From the NCBI GenBank assembly GCA_028290765.1, contig JAQGJF010000326.1:1-7969 (forward strand): DNA of 7,969 nt. The letters are read 5' to 3'. Below the pieces are notes generated by a model. It saw only the letters and a list, made by a program, of their open reading frames with translations. It was not told the origin of the DNA and searched no databases. The position numbers and the translations under genes are program-made. Below are positions 1-5,598 of the stretch, one piece after another (position 1 is the first letter of the stretch; each line of letters starts with the position of its first letter). The stretch comes from Tardiphaga sp. Lineage in GTDB: Bacteria > Pseudomonadota > Alphaproteobacteria > Rhizobiales > Xanthobacteraceae.

Positions 1-342
1 CTCGATCAGCGCGATATAGAAATCGCCCTTCTTCGGATCGCGCTGAATCTTGGCTTCGTCCAGCGAAGCCAGACCGGTGGCCTTGAGGAATCCCTGGATC
101 GCGGCATCGGGCCCGCCGACGCGCGGACCCTTGCGCTCTTCCTTCAGATCCGACTGTCGCGCCGGAATGCCATGCACCGTCAACGTCAGCCGCCGCGGCG
201 TCGCAAATGCCTTGGCGCCTTCATAGACCAGCCCTTCGGCGACGAGCTTGTCGGTCACCATGCGGCGCAGGTCATCCGCCGCCTTCGCCTGCATCCGCGC
301 GGGAATTTCTTCGGAGAACAGTTCGAGAAGAAGATCGGGCAT
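1..342 (-). CDS. glyS: Glycyl-tRNA synthetase beta subunit, N-terminal part (3' end outside window)
   Basis: This is the beta subunit of the bacterial alpha2beta2 glycyl-tRNA synthetase, which charges tRNA-Gly in the cytosol; the beta chain mainly contributes tRNA binding. The first 114 residues are visible. They open with the family hallmark [12 protein letters not shown] at residues 4-15, followed by ATPRRL at 47-52 and KGPRV at 71-75, both typical of the GlyS N-terminal domain. The full protein is normally near 700 residues, so most of the gene lies beyond the left edge. The ATG at 342 gives the canonical beginning MPDLLLEL. Only a weak AAGAG-like ribosome site precedes it, about 9 bases upstream. 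The gene starts 47 bases after the glyQ stop, on the same strand, so the two are almost certainly one transcript. Identification is by recognised family motifs; the frame is open throughout. Confidence 0.95.
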   Translation of the reverse strand, partial: MPDLLLELFSEEIPARMQAKAADDLRRMVTDKLVAEGLVYEGAKAFATPRRLTLTVHGIPARQSDLKEERKGPRVGGPDAAIQGFLKATGLASLDEAKIQRDPKKGDFYIALIE

Positions 343-389
343 TTAATCGGACTCTTTGCGAATAAGGCTCGGCGCGCGCGTCAAGGCAA

Positions 390-1322
390 TCACGCCGCAC
401 CGCCCGCTTCCGTATGCACCCACGCTTCGCCGCAGGCCTTGGCAAGTTCGCGGACGCGCATGATGTAGCTCTGCCGTTCGGTCACCGAGATCACGCCGCG
501 GGCGTCGAGCAGATTGAAGACGTGGCTGGCCTTGATGCACTGGTCATAGGCCGGTAGCGCCATCAGATGCGCCTCGCGCCGGCCGTCTTTCCAGCCGGCC
601 TTGAGATATTTCCGGCAGGCGTCCTCGGCCATGGAAAACTGCTTGAACAGCATGTCGGCGTCGGAGTGCTCGAAATTGTGCCGCGAATATTCCTGCTCGG
701 CCTGCAGGAACACGTCGCCATAGGTCACCTTGTCAGCGCCTTCACGGCCATTGAAATTGAGATCGTAGACCCGATCGACGCCCTGCACATACATCGCAAG
801 CCGCTCGAGCCCATAGGTGAGCTCGCCGGCCACTGGCGCGCATTCGACGCCCGCGACCTGCTGGAAATAGGTGAACTGCGACACTTCCATGCCGTCGCAC
901 CAGCATTCCCAGCCGAGCCCCCAGGCACCAAGTGTCGGGCTTTCCCAATCGTCCTCGACGAAGCGGATGTCGTGCAGCGCGGCGTCGACGCCGATCGCGG
1001 CCAGCGACTTCAAGTAAAGGTCCTGAATGTCCGGCGGCGACGGCTTCAGGATCACCTGGAACTGATAATAATGCTGCAGGCGGTTGGGATTCTCGCCGTA
1101 GCGGCCGTCCTTCGGCCGGCGCGAGGGCTGCACGTAAGCCGCGTTCCAGCGCTTCGGTCCCAGCGCCCGCAGCGTGGTCGCCGGATGAAAAGTGCCCGCT
1201 CCCACTTCCATGTCATAGGGCTGCAGGATCACGCAGCCATAATCCGCCCAGTACCGCTGCAGCGTCAGGATCAGGCCCTGGAACGAGCGTTCCGGGCGCA
1301 TGTGCGGGGGCAAGGAGTCCAT
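390..1322 (-). CDS. glyQ: Glycyl-tRNA synthetase alpha subunit
   Basis: GlyQ is the catalytic subunit of the tetrameric class II glycyl-tRNA synthetase. It makes glycyl-adenylate and, with GlyS, glycyl-tRNA. The 310-residue length is normal for the family. The class II active-site motifs are visible: motif 2 in the stretch [17 protein letters not shown] (residues 74-90) and motif 3 in ELTYGLERL (167-175). The N-terminal stretch [17 protein letters not shown] and the block [11 protein letters not shown] (46-56) are strongly conserved in the family. The ATG at 1322 begins [14 protein letters not shown], which matches my memory of rhizobial GlyQ proteins. An internal ATG at residue 8 is a possible alternative, and neither has a clear Shine-Dalgarno sequence. 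glyS follows after a 47-base gap. The upstream side is the gene-free stretch 1323-1875, which presumably holds the promoter, though I cannot assign boxes. Confidence 0.97.
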   Translation of the reverse strand: MDSLPPHMRPERSFQGLILTLQRYWADYGCVILQPYDMEVGAGTFHPATTLRALGPKRWNAAYVQPSRRPKDGRYGENPNRLQHYYQFQVILKPSPPDIQDLYLKSLAAIGVDAALHDIRFVEDDWESPTLGAWGLGWECWCDGMEVSQFTYFQQVAGVECAPVAGELTYGLERLAMYVQGVDRVYDLNFNGREGADKVTYGDVFLQAEQEYSRHNFEHSDADMLFKQFSMAEDACRKYLKAGWKDGRREAHLMALPAYDQCIKASHVFNLLDARGVISVTERQSYIMRVRELAKACGEAWVHTEAGGAA

Positions 1323-1471
1323 GATCGATTCGGGTCGCCGGGGGTGAACAATCGCGCGGGACCGTATCGGCGGCGGAACGGGGAATCAAGGCGATCCGGC
1401 CCGAACAACGCCCGTGAGCATCGCCGTTAGAGCCCCCATCAGAGCCTTCGCCATTGGAGCAATTTCGTTAA

Positions 1472-1490
1472 CACGGCCGTAACCGCCGTG
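1472..1490. repeat. Short inverted repeat upstream of glyQ
   Basis: Arms CACGGC (1472-1477) and GCCGTG (1485-1490) are perfectly complementary around a 7-base loop. The repeat lies about 150 bases upstream of the glyQ start. It could be a small hairpin in a long glyQ leader or a protein-binding site. It could also be chance, because 6-base arms are common in GC-rich DNA. Confidence 0.3.
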
Positions 1491-1742
1491 ACTAAAACAG
1501 GGCCAATCGTTGCTGGTTGTTAGGATTTGCCAGGCTATCACGTTACCGCTGTCGACCGAATACCAAGAAGATTTCGGCCGCGTTGAACTGTTTCTCGGGC
1601 AGCTCCCAACGGGGTACGGAACTGTGGAGGCTTGAACTCATTGAACTTTGAGATGCGGTGACGTTCTGGCTCCCGCCCGGTGCAAATGCCGATCAAACCC
1701 GGCCCGCACCGTGCCAACTGATCATGATGCTCCAAGCTTGCT

Positions 1743-1781
1743 CGCCGGCCTCGAAGGTGGTGCCCCACCCTGAGGTCGGCG
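1743..1781 (+). other. Strong stem-loop, possible RNA structure or terminator
   Basis: Read as plus-strand RNA, bases 1743-1752 pair with 1772-1781 in ten consecutive pairs, one of them G-U (1748/1776). A small internal loop (1753-1755 against 1770-1771) follows. Then GGUGG (1756-1760) pairs with CCACC (1765-1769) around a four-base loop. On the minus strand the G-U pair becomes an A/C mismatch, so the fold is slightly better for a plus-strand transcript. A short T-rich stretch (TATTTTG) begins five bases after the stem on the plus strand, which is a poor match to an intrinsic terminator. The fold is read directly from the sequence; any function is inference. Confidence 0.45.
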
Positions 1782-1786
1782 CAAGT

Positions 1787-1843
1787 ATTTTGGGGGCCAA
1801 ATATCTTGAAGGCCAGATATCTTGAAGGCCATTTTGGGGGCCA
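1787..1843. repeat. Nested direct repeats (A-B-B-A arrangement)
   Basis: A 13-base unit ATTTTGGGGGCCA occurs at 1787-1799 and again at 1831-1843. Between them lies a 16-base unit, ATATCTTGAAGGCCAG (1801-1816), repeated in tandem at 1817-1832 with 15 of 16 bases matching. All four units end in or contain GGCCA. The unit lengths do not preserve a reading frame, so this is not a coding repeat. It lies just downstream of the small membrane-protein gene on that gene's transcribed strand. Confidence 0.75.
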
Positions 1844-1875
1844 GTTTTTGAAATCAGCCGCGCTTCGAGCGCCGA

Positions 1876-2067
1876 CTATCCGGGCCGGTAGGCGCCGGTG
1901 TTGGGATCCCGCCGCAGCGTCGGAATTTCATGGGACCGGGCTGCCTCGGCCAGGCGCGCCAGCCTTGCCTCTTCCAATTCCCGGTTGACCCGTTGGGCGG
2001 TCCGGTACGCCCAGCGAACTACGGCTAAACTACCCAGGGCGCCTGCGAATGCGATCAGCGGCGGCAT
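1876..2067 (-). CDS. Small single-helix membrane protein of unknown function
   Basis: This is a 63-residue protein of unknown function. I recall close relatives as conserved hypothetical proteins in Bradyrhizobium-type genomes, but know no assigned role. It opens MPPLIAFAGALGSLAVVRWAY, a hydrophobic segment long enough to be one membrane helix or anchor. A charged, probably helical stretch rich in Glu, Ala and Arg follows (about residues 29-44), then a tail ending RRDPNTGAYRPG that looks conserved. The start at 2067 is preferred because AAGGA lies at 2075-2079 with a 7-base spacer. An in-frame ATG at 2085 would add six residues (MNKDRP), with a poorer ribosome site. The S49 peptidase gene ends 105 bases upstream on the same strand, so co-transcription is possible but not shown. 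Confidence 0.8.
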   Translation of the reverse strand: MPPLIAFAGALGSLAVVRWAYRTAQRVNRELEEARLARLAEAARSHEIPTLRRDPNTGAYRPG

Positions 2068-2074
2068 TGGTCGA

Positions 2075-2079
2075 TCCTT
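2075..2079 (-). promoter_or_regulatory. Ribosome binding site choosing the 2067 start
   Basis: AAGGA on the minus strand lies 7 bases before the ATG at 2067. It would sit inside the coding region if translation began at the upstream ATG at 2085. It is the reason for calling the shorter 63-residue protein. Confidence 0.6.
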
Positions 2080-2172
2080 GTTCATCTGTCACGCCCCCAC
2101 GCATATTCTTGCCCAACCGCACCCGGCCCGCAATCGGCATTTCCGGGACTAAATGGCGCGGCTGCCGATCCA

Positions 2173-3081
2173 TCAAAAGCCATATTTGGCCCAGATCGCG
2201 CGCTGTTCCAGCGCGGAAATCAGCTCGTCCGGCAGGGCGGCGAGGCCATTCAACGAAGTCAGGGTACCCGCCCCGGCCGATTTGCGGCCGAGCAATCCCG
2301 ACAACAACCCGCTGGACGGCGCAATCACCGGCGTCTGCACCTTGTCGCCATATCGTGCCCGCAGCACCGAGCGAAGATCGCCGATGGCGTCGCCGAGGCC
2401 GAGCGCCACCGAGGTCTCGCCGGCCCAGTATTCGCCCGAGAACATCACCTCGTCGGTGCCCTTCAACCGGGCGCCACGGCTTTGTTTCACCAGCGCAATG
2501 AAGATGGCGTGGATCTCGCGCTGCAAGGCCTTCACCCGCGCCACGTCATCCGGGTTTTCCGGCAGGAACGGATCGAGCATCGCCTTGTGCTCGCCGGCGG
2601 TATAGAGCCGCCGCTCGACGCCGATCTTCCTGATCAACTCCTGAAACCCGAACGACCCGCCGACCACGCCGATCGAGCCCAGGATCGAGGAGGGATCGCA
2701 GAAAATCTCGTCGCCGGCGCAGGCGATCATGTAACCCCCGGATGCGGCGACGTCCTCGACGAACACCAGCACCGGAAGCTTCTTCTCCGCCGCCAATTGG
2801 CGAATCCGCAGGTAAATCTGTCGTGACTGCACCGGCGAGCCGCCCGGCGAATTGATCACCAGCGCCACCGCCTTGGCATTCCTGGTGGCGAAGGCGCGCT
2901 CCAGCGTTCTGGCAACACCGGCAAGCGACATGCCCGGTCGCAGCGGCGTCACCGCTCCGATCACCCCGGACAACCGCACCACGGGCACTACCGCGGCCCC
3001 GCGCCGCCACCGCGTCGGAACGAACTCCATGAACCACTTGATCAGGCTCGATCCCGGTCGGTCGTCGGTCTGCTCGGTCAT
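2173..3081 (-). CDS. S49 family (SppA/SohB-like) serine peptidase
   Basis: This is a 302-residue peptidase of the S49 Ser-Lys dyad family, related to signal peptide peptidase SppA and SohB; such enzymes degrade cleaved signal peptides or membrane-associated peptides. The core begins with VVPVVRLSGVIG (31-42) and contains ALVINSPGGSP (73-83), the oxyanion-side motif. The nucleophile Ser114 sits in VAASGGYMIA, followed by SILGSIGVVG (132-141). The probable general base is Lys166 in TAGEHKAMLDPF. The Ser-to-Lys spacing of 52 equals that in Bacillus SppA and E. coli SohB (known from the literature). Unlike those enzymes it has no obvious N-terminal signal or membrane helix, so the active domain may be cytosolic or peripheral. 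The ATG at 3081 has AAGGAA (3087-3092) 5 bases upstream. The exact substrate is unknown, so I leave the symbol empty. Confidence 0.92.
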   Translation of the reverse strand: MTEQTDDRPGSSLIKWFMEFVPTRWRRGAAVVPVVRLSGVIGAVTPLRPGMSLAGVARTLERAFATRNAKAVALVINSPGGSPVQSRQIYLRIRQLAAEKKLPVLVFVEDVAASGGYMIACAGDEIFCDPSSILGSIGVVGGSFGFQELIRKIGVERRLYTAGEHKAMLDPFLPENPDDVARVKALQREIHAIFIALVKQSRGARLKGTDEVMFSGEYWAGETSVALGLGDAIGDLRSVLRARYGDKVQTPVIAPSSGLLSGLLGRKSAGAGTLTSLNGLAALPDELISALEQRAIWAKYGF

Positions 3082-3086
3082 GCCAT

Positions 3087-3092
3087 TTCCTT
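3087..3092 (-). promoter_or_regulatory. Ribosome binding site of the S49 peptidase gene
   Basis: AAGGAA on the minus strand, 5 bases before the ATG at 3081. It overlaps the edge of the perfect palindrome TTAACGTTAA (3091-3100), so anything bound there could affect expression of this gene. Confidence 0.55.
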
Positions 3093-3100
3093 AACGTTAA
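3091..3100. repeat. Perfect 10-base palindrome in the S49 peptidase leader
   Basis: TTAACGTTAA reads identically on both strands. It sits in the divergent gap between the peptidase gene and the small plus-strand gene at 3192. It could be an operator, but a 10-base AT-rich palindrome can arise by chance. Confidence 0.35.
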
Positions 3101-3181
3101 CTGAATCTTATCACGCGACTGTCATTGGATCGGCGGAACGCCTTTTGCTCTACACGCTCGAACAAGCTGCAATTGCGCAGC

Positions 3182-3185
3182 GGAG
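3182..3185 (+). promoter_or_regulatory. Ribosome binding site of the small 3192 gene
   Basis: GGAG followed by a 6-base spacer and ATG at 3192-3194. The spacing is close to ideal and is the main support for translation of the 32-codon frame. Confidence 0.5.
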
Positions 3186-3191
3186 AATGAC

Positions 3192-3290
3192 ATGAAAATC
3201 TACCTGCTGATGACGCTGATCGGTACCCTTTTGACCGCGATCCGCTTCACATCGATACCGGAACAGCGCTCGAAAACGCTTCCCCGCTAA
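3192..3290 (+). CDS. Likely 32-residue membrane peptide
   Basis: This small gene, proposed from direct reading, encodes 32 residues beginning MKIYLLMTLIGTLLTAIRF and ending in TLPR before TAA. Residues 3-19 are strongly hydrophobic and could form one membrane helix or an uncleaved signal anchor; the tail is polar and basic. Its main support is the ribosome site GGAG at 3182-3185 with a 6-base spacer to the ATG. It is divergent from the S49 peptidase gene (110-base gap) and convergent with the methyltransferase gene. A weak promoter candidate is TTGGAT (3125-3130), a 17-base spacer, then CTCTAC (3148-3153). No function is recognised. The alternative is a chance open frame; conservation in related genomes would decide. 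Confidence 0.55.
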   Translation: MKIYLLMTLIGTLLTAIRFTSIPEQRSKTLPR

Positions 3291-3299
3291 TCCGCCATT

Positions 3300-3325
3300 G
3301 CCCGTTTTCCAGGCCCGTTTTTCTG
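3300..3325. repeat. Tandem 13-base repeat between convergent genes
   Basis: GCCCGTTTTCCAG (3300-3312) is followed directly by GCCCGTTTTTCTG (3313-3325), matching at 11 of 13 positions. It fills the short gap between the small plus-strand gene and the end of the methyltransferase gene. No stable terminator hairpin is evident there. Confidence 0.45.
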
Positions 3326-3340
3326 GCCGCCGGAAGCTGT

Positions 3341-4123
3341 TCAAAGCTTTGCCAGCGGCAATATCTCCAGCCCAGCCAGGATGTTCTGAACTTCCCGATT
3401 TGACGCCGAAGATGGCGCATTATTGAGCATCAATCCCGGATAGAGCGCCGCCGGAGCCCTTCCCCCCTTGATGGCACGGACCAGCACCCGGATCGCGGGC
3501 GCCGCGGCGTCGCCGTGGACCGGCAGAATCCCCAGACTTCCAAAGCCACGATCCAGCGCCGCGAGAATCTCGCCCAGCGCATCGGCCCGCCAGATCAGGG
3601 TCAGCACGCCACCGGATTTCAACGTCCGCCGAGCCGCGTGAATCCAGCACTCGAGCGTCGTATCCGTGGCCACATGAGCGATCTTCCGGGCTTTGTCCGG
3701 CGACGACCGATGCCGTGCCGGATCGTTGAACGGCGGATTCATCAGCACCGCATCGGCGCTGTCCGGCGGCAGCCCGGCGCCGGCGAAATCCTCCGCGGAC
3801 GACGCGACATCGAGCACGACGATGTTGGCCGGCAGTCCGTTCGAGGCGGCATTTTCGCGCGCAAGCTCCGCCAGCCGCGGGTCGATTTCGACCAGCACGA
3901 GCTCTATTCCGGCAACGCGTCGGGCTACCGCGAGACCGGCGGCGCCGACGCCGGCGCCGAAATCCACCACCCGGTCGCCCGGCTGCGCCGATGTCGCCGC
4001 GGCCAGCAACATCGCATCGTGCCCGGCGCGGTGCCCGGACTTCGGCTGACGCAAGCGCAGTTGCCCGCCGAGAAACGCGTCTTCGGTGAAATCGCCAGAA
4101 AATTCGTCGGGCCGCTCAGTCAT
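3341..4123 (-). CDS. TrmN6-like N6-adenine methyltransferase
   Basis: This is a class I SAM-dependent methyltransferase of 260 residues that resembles the TrmN6/YfiC group, which methylates adenine N6 in tRNA (A37 of tRNA-Val in E. coli). The SAM-binding motif I is VVDFGAGVGAAGL (52-64), with Asp54 and the glycine loop visible. The acidic residue after strand 2 is Glu79 in LVEID. The catalytic motif NPPF at 129-132 (VLMNPPFND) is typical of exocyclic-amino adenine methyltransferases. The N-terminal LRLRQPKSGHRAGHDAMLL resembles the conserved beginning of this subgroup. The ATG at 4123 overlaps the upstream DUF2007-like gene by 8 bases (ATGACTGA), which suggests translational coupling. An in-frame ATG at 4138 would add five residues. 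The family call is firm; the tRNA target is inferred from homology, so other RNA or protein substrates remain possible. Confidence 0.87.
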   Translation of the reverse strand: MTERPDEFSGDFTEDAFLGGQLRLRQPKSGHRAGHDAMLLAAATSAQPGDRVVDFGAGVGAAGLAVARRVAGIELVLVEIDPRLAELARENAASNGLPANIVVLDVASSAEDFAGAGLPPDSADAVLMNPPFNDPARHRSSPDKARKIAHVATDTTLECWIHAARRTLKSGGVLTLIWRADALGEILAALDRGFGSLGILPVHGDAAAPAIRVLVRAIKGGRAPAALYPGLMLNNAPSSASNREVQNILAGLEILPLAKL

Positions 4124-4343
4124 CGGCCCGCAGTTCATGGGCGAGCCCGGCGTCGGTGAGGACCCGGCGCGCGGCGTGGTTGTCGTCTTCGTGGACCAGA
4201 ATGCGGCGGGGAATGACCCCGACCGAGCCCTCGAGGATGCTCATGTTCTGGTCCAGCACCAGATGATCGATATGGGCGCCGTCCAGCAGGGCTCCGATCG
4301 CCGAAACCAGCACCACATCGTTGGTCCGCACCAATTCACGCAC
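4116..4343 (-). CDS. DUF2007-like small protein
   Basis: This 75-residue protein resembles the DUF2007 (putative signal-transducing or prokaryotic signalling) family, whose function is unknown. Read from GTG as Met it begins MRELVRTNDVVLVSAIGALL. It then shows VLDQNMSILEGSVG (29-42), VIPRRILVHEDD (43-54) and a C-terminal ARRVL..AGLAHEL. These are the features I associate with the family: a ferredoxin-like fold with a conserved DQN/EG segment. The GTG at 4343 is chosen because AGGAG (4351-4355) lies 7 bases upstream and because family members begin at this point. An ATG at 4409 would add 22 residues of arginine- and glutamine-rich sequence unlike the family. It overlaps the methyltransferase gene by 8 bases, so the two are probably co-expressed. 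It is divergent from the polyprenyl synthase gene. Confidence 0.82.
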   Translation of the reverse strand: MRELVRTNDVVLVSAIGALLDGAHIDHLVLDQNMSILEGSVGVIPRRILVHEDDNHAARRVLTDAGLAHELRADD

Positions 4344-4350
4344 CCGGTCT

Positions 4351-4355
4351 CTCCT
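4351..4355 (-). promoter_or_regulatory. Ribosome binding site choosing the GTG start at 4343
   Basis: AGGAG on the minus strand with a 7-base spacer to GTG. It would be internal to the longer frame beginning at 4409, and supports the shorter, family-like protein. Confidence 0.65.
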
Positions 4356-4476
4356 CGACGGTCCCTGCTTCACGGTCCGGTGAAGCGCCTGTTGCCCTTG
4401 CCGCGCCACCCGGCACTTTCTATTGTCTACCGCAAGGAGTGTCGCGATTTGCCACGAATGTGACCGCTGATTTCAA

Positions 4477-4488
4477 CGCGAATTCGCG
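4477..4488. repeat. Perfect 12-base palindrome in divergent promoter region
   Basis: CGCGAATTCGCG is fully self-complementary and lies in the 229-base gap between the divergent DUF2007-like and polyprenyl synthase genes. It sits between a possible -35 (TTCAAC, 4472-4477) and a possible -10 (CTATTG, 4494-4499) on the plus strand, where an operator would be expected. The promoter boxes are weak matches and the operator role is inference. Confidence 0.35.
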
Positions 4489-4560
4489 CTAACCTATTGA
4501 AACAGAGCGTTATCCCGGTGTCAGCCGGATTCCACAGGATTGGAAGCGCTCATCCCATCT

Positions 4561-4564
4561 GGAG
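4561..4564 (+). promoter_or_regulatory. Ribosome binding site choosing the GTG start at 4573
   Basis: GGAG with an 8-base spacer to GTG at 4573-4575. It favours this start over the in-frame TTG at 4540, which has a poorer site and would add eleven atypical residues. Confidence 0.6.
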
Positions 4565-4572
4565 ACCCGAGC

Positions 4573-5583
4573 GTGGCGGTTATTGTTCCCTTCGAGAGCC
4601 ACTCCACCGCATCGATAGATCAACTGGTCGGCCTTGTCGCGGCCGATATGGACCGCGTCAATTCGACGATCCTGTCGCGGACCGGTTCGGAAGTCACCAT
4701 GATCCCCGAGGTGGCCAACCACCTGATTTCCTCAGGCGGTAAACGGCTGCGTCCGATGCTGACGTTGGCGATGGCCAACCTCACCGGCTATTCCGGCGAA
4801 GGCCATATCAAGCTCGCGGCCTCGGTCGAGTTCATGCATACCGCCACCTTGCTGCATGACGACGTGGTCGACGAAAGCGAATTGCGGCGCGGCAAATTGT
4901 CCGCGCGGATGCTGTGGGGCAACGAGGCCAGCGTGCTGGTCGGCGACTTCCTGCTCGGCCAGGCGTTCCGGATGATGGTCGAGGTCGGATCATTGCGCGC
5001 GCTCGACATCCTCTCATCGGCTGCCGCGACCATCGCCGAAGGCGAGGTAATGCAGCTGGCGGCGGCGAAGAACACCGCGACCACGGAAGACGAGTATCTC
5101 GCGGTGATCCGCGGCAAGACCGCCGAATTGTTTGCCGCGGCCTGTGAAGTCGGGCCGGTGATCGCCAACCGTCCGAAGGCCGAGCAGACCGCCTGCCGCT
5201 CGGTCGGCATGAATCTCGGCATCGCCTTCCAACTGGTGGACGACGTGCTCGACTATGGCGGCAAGGCCGCGAAACTCGGCAAGAATGTCGGCGACGATTT
5301 TCGCGAGGGCAAGATCACGCTGCCGGTGGTGCTGGCGTTCCGCCGCGGCAACGACGCCGAGCGCGCCTTCTGGGTCCGCGCGCTGGAGCGCGGCGAGATC
5401 GGCGACGGCGACCTCGACCATGCGACCGGCCTCATGACCAAGCATCGCGCGCTCGAAGACACCATCAACCGCGCCCAGCATTACGGCGCCATGGCCGTCG
5501 ACGCGCTGGCGCTGTTTCCGTCCTCGCCGATGAAAACCGCGCTGGAGCAGGTGGTGGCGTTCTGCCTGGCACGGTCGCATTGA
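4573..5583 (+). CDS. Long-chain all-trans polyprenyl diphosphate synthase
   Basis: This 336-residue trans-prenyltransferase condenses isopentenyl diphosphate units onto an allylic primer to make the ubiquinone side-chain precursor. GGKRLRP (55-61) binds substrate diphosphate. The first Asp-rich motif is DDVVD (96-100) in LLHDDVVD, and the second is DDVLD (223-227) in FQLVDDVLDY; both coordinate magnesium. GKT at 181-183 and the region GKNVGDDFREGKITLPV (236-252) are also typical. A small residue (Ala91) sits five positions before the first Asp-rich motif, as in long-chain enzymes. Octaprenyl (IspB-like) or decaprenyl product cannot be settled from sequence alone; related rhizobia make ubiquinone-10, which favours decaprenyl. 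The GTG start at 4573 gives MAVIVPFESH. The gene is divergent from the DUF2007-like gene and convergent with ispE, which acts earlier in the same isoprenoid pathway. Confidence 0.94.
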   Translation: MAVIVPFESHSTASIDQLVGLVAADMDRVNSTILSRTGSEVTMIPEVANHLISSGGKRLRPMLTLAMANLTGYSGEGHIKLAASVEFMHTATLLHDDVVDESELRRGKLSARMLWGNEASVLVGDFLLGQAFRMMVEVGSLRALDILSSAAATIAEGEVMQLAAAKNTATTEDEYLAVIRGKTAELFAAACEVGPVIANRPKAEQTACRSVGMNLGIAFQLVDDVLDYGGKAAKLGKNVGDDFREGKITLPVVLAFRRGNDAERAFWVRALERGEIGDGDLDHATGLMTKHRALEDTINRAQHYGAMAVDALALFPSSPMKTALEQVVAFCLARSH

Positions 5584-5598
5584 TGCGATATGCAAACG

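Larger units (their letters stand above)
1323..1875. other. Gene-free intergenic stretch of about 550 bases
   Basis: No convincing protein gene is present. The stretch lies between the glyQ start and the stop of the 63-residue membrane-protein gene, so both neighbours are on the minus strand. It should contain the glyQ promoter and leader. Visible contents are a short inverted repeat (CACGGC/GCCGTG, 1472-1490), a strong stem-loop (1743-1781) and a cluster of direct repeats (1787-1843). The central part, about 1440-1860, looks less GC-rich than the flanking genes by eye. Short open frames on either strand lack recognisable domains and ribosome sites. Confidence 0.7.

Noticed and set aside
567..1430. 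Long plus-strand open frame opposite glyQ
   Set aside because: It lies antisense to a gene with clear class II synthetase motifs, has no recognisable domain, and is the kind of shadow frame expected in GC-rich coding DNA.
1490..1626. Plus-strand frame with a protein-like ending (EYQEDFGRVELFLGQL...)
   Set aside because: No ATG or GTG start with a ribosome site and fewer than 50 codons; it could be a remnant but cannot be supported.
1538..1768. 76-codon minus-strand frame in the gene-free stretch (GTG start)
   Set aside because: No ribosome site, no recognisable domain, and its beginning lies inside the strong stem-loop; not supported as a gene.
3300..3335. Possible intrinsic terminator between the small plus-strand gene and the methyltransferase gene
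   Set aside because: Only four-base stems (CCAG/CTGG or GGCC/GGCC) can be drawn around the T-run, and no T-tract follows the stem; not convincing on either strand.
3150..3344. 64-codon minus-strand frame over the small plus-strand gene
   Set aside because: No ribosome site, cysteine/arginine-rich shadow composition, and it crosses the tandem repeat; the plus-strand frame has the better translation signals.
3515..4159. Long plus-strand open frame opposite the methyltransferase gene
   Set aside because: The minus-strand frame carries intact SAM-binding and NPPF motifs; this one shows arginine-rich shadow composition only.
4540..4572. TTG start extending the polyprenyl synthase by eleven residues
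   Set aside because: The GTG at 4573 has a better-spaced ribosome site and gives the beginning I recall for related proteins.
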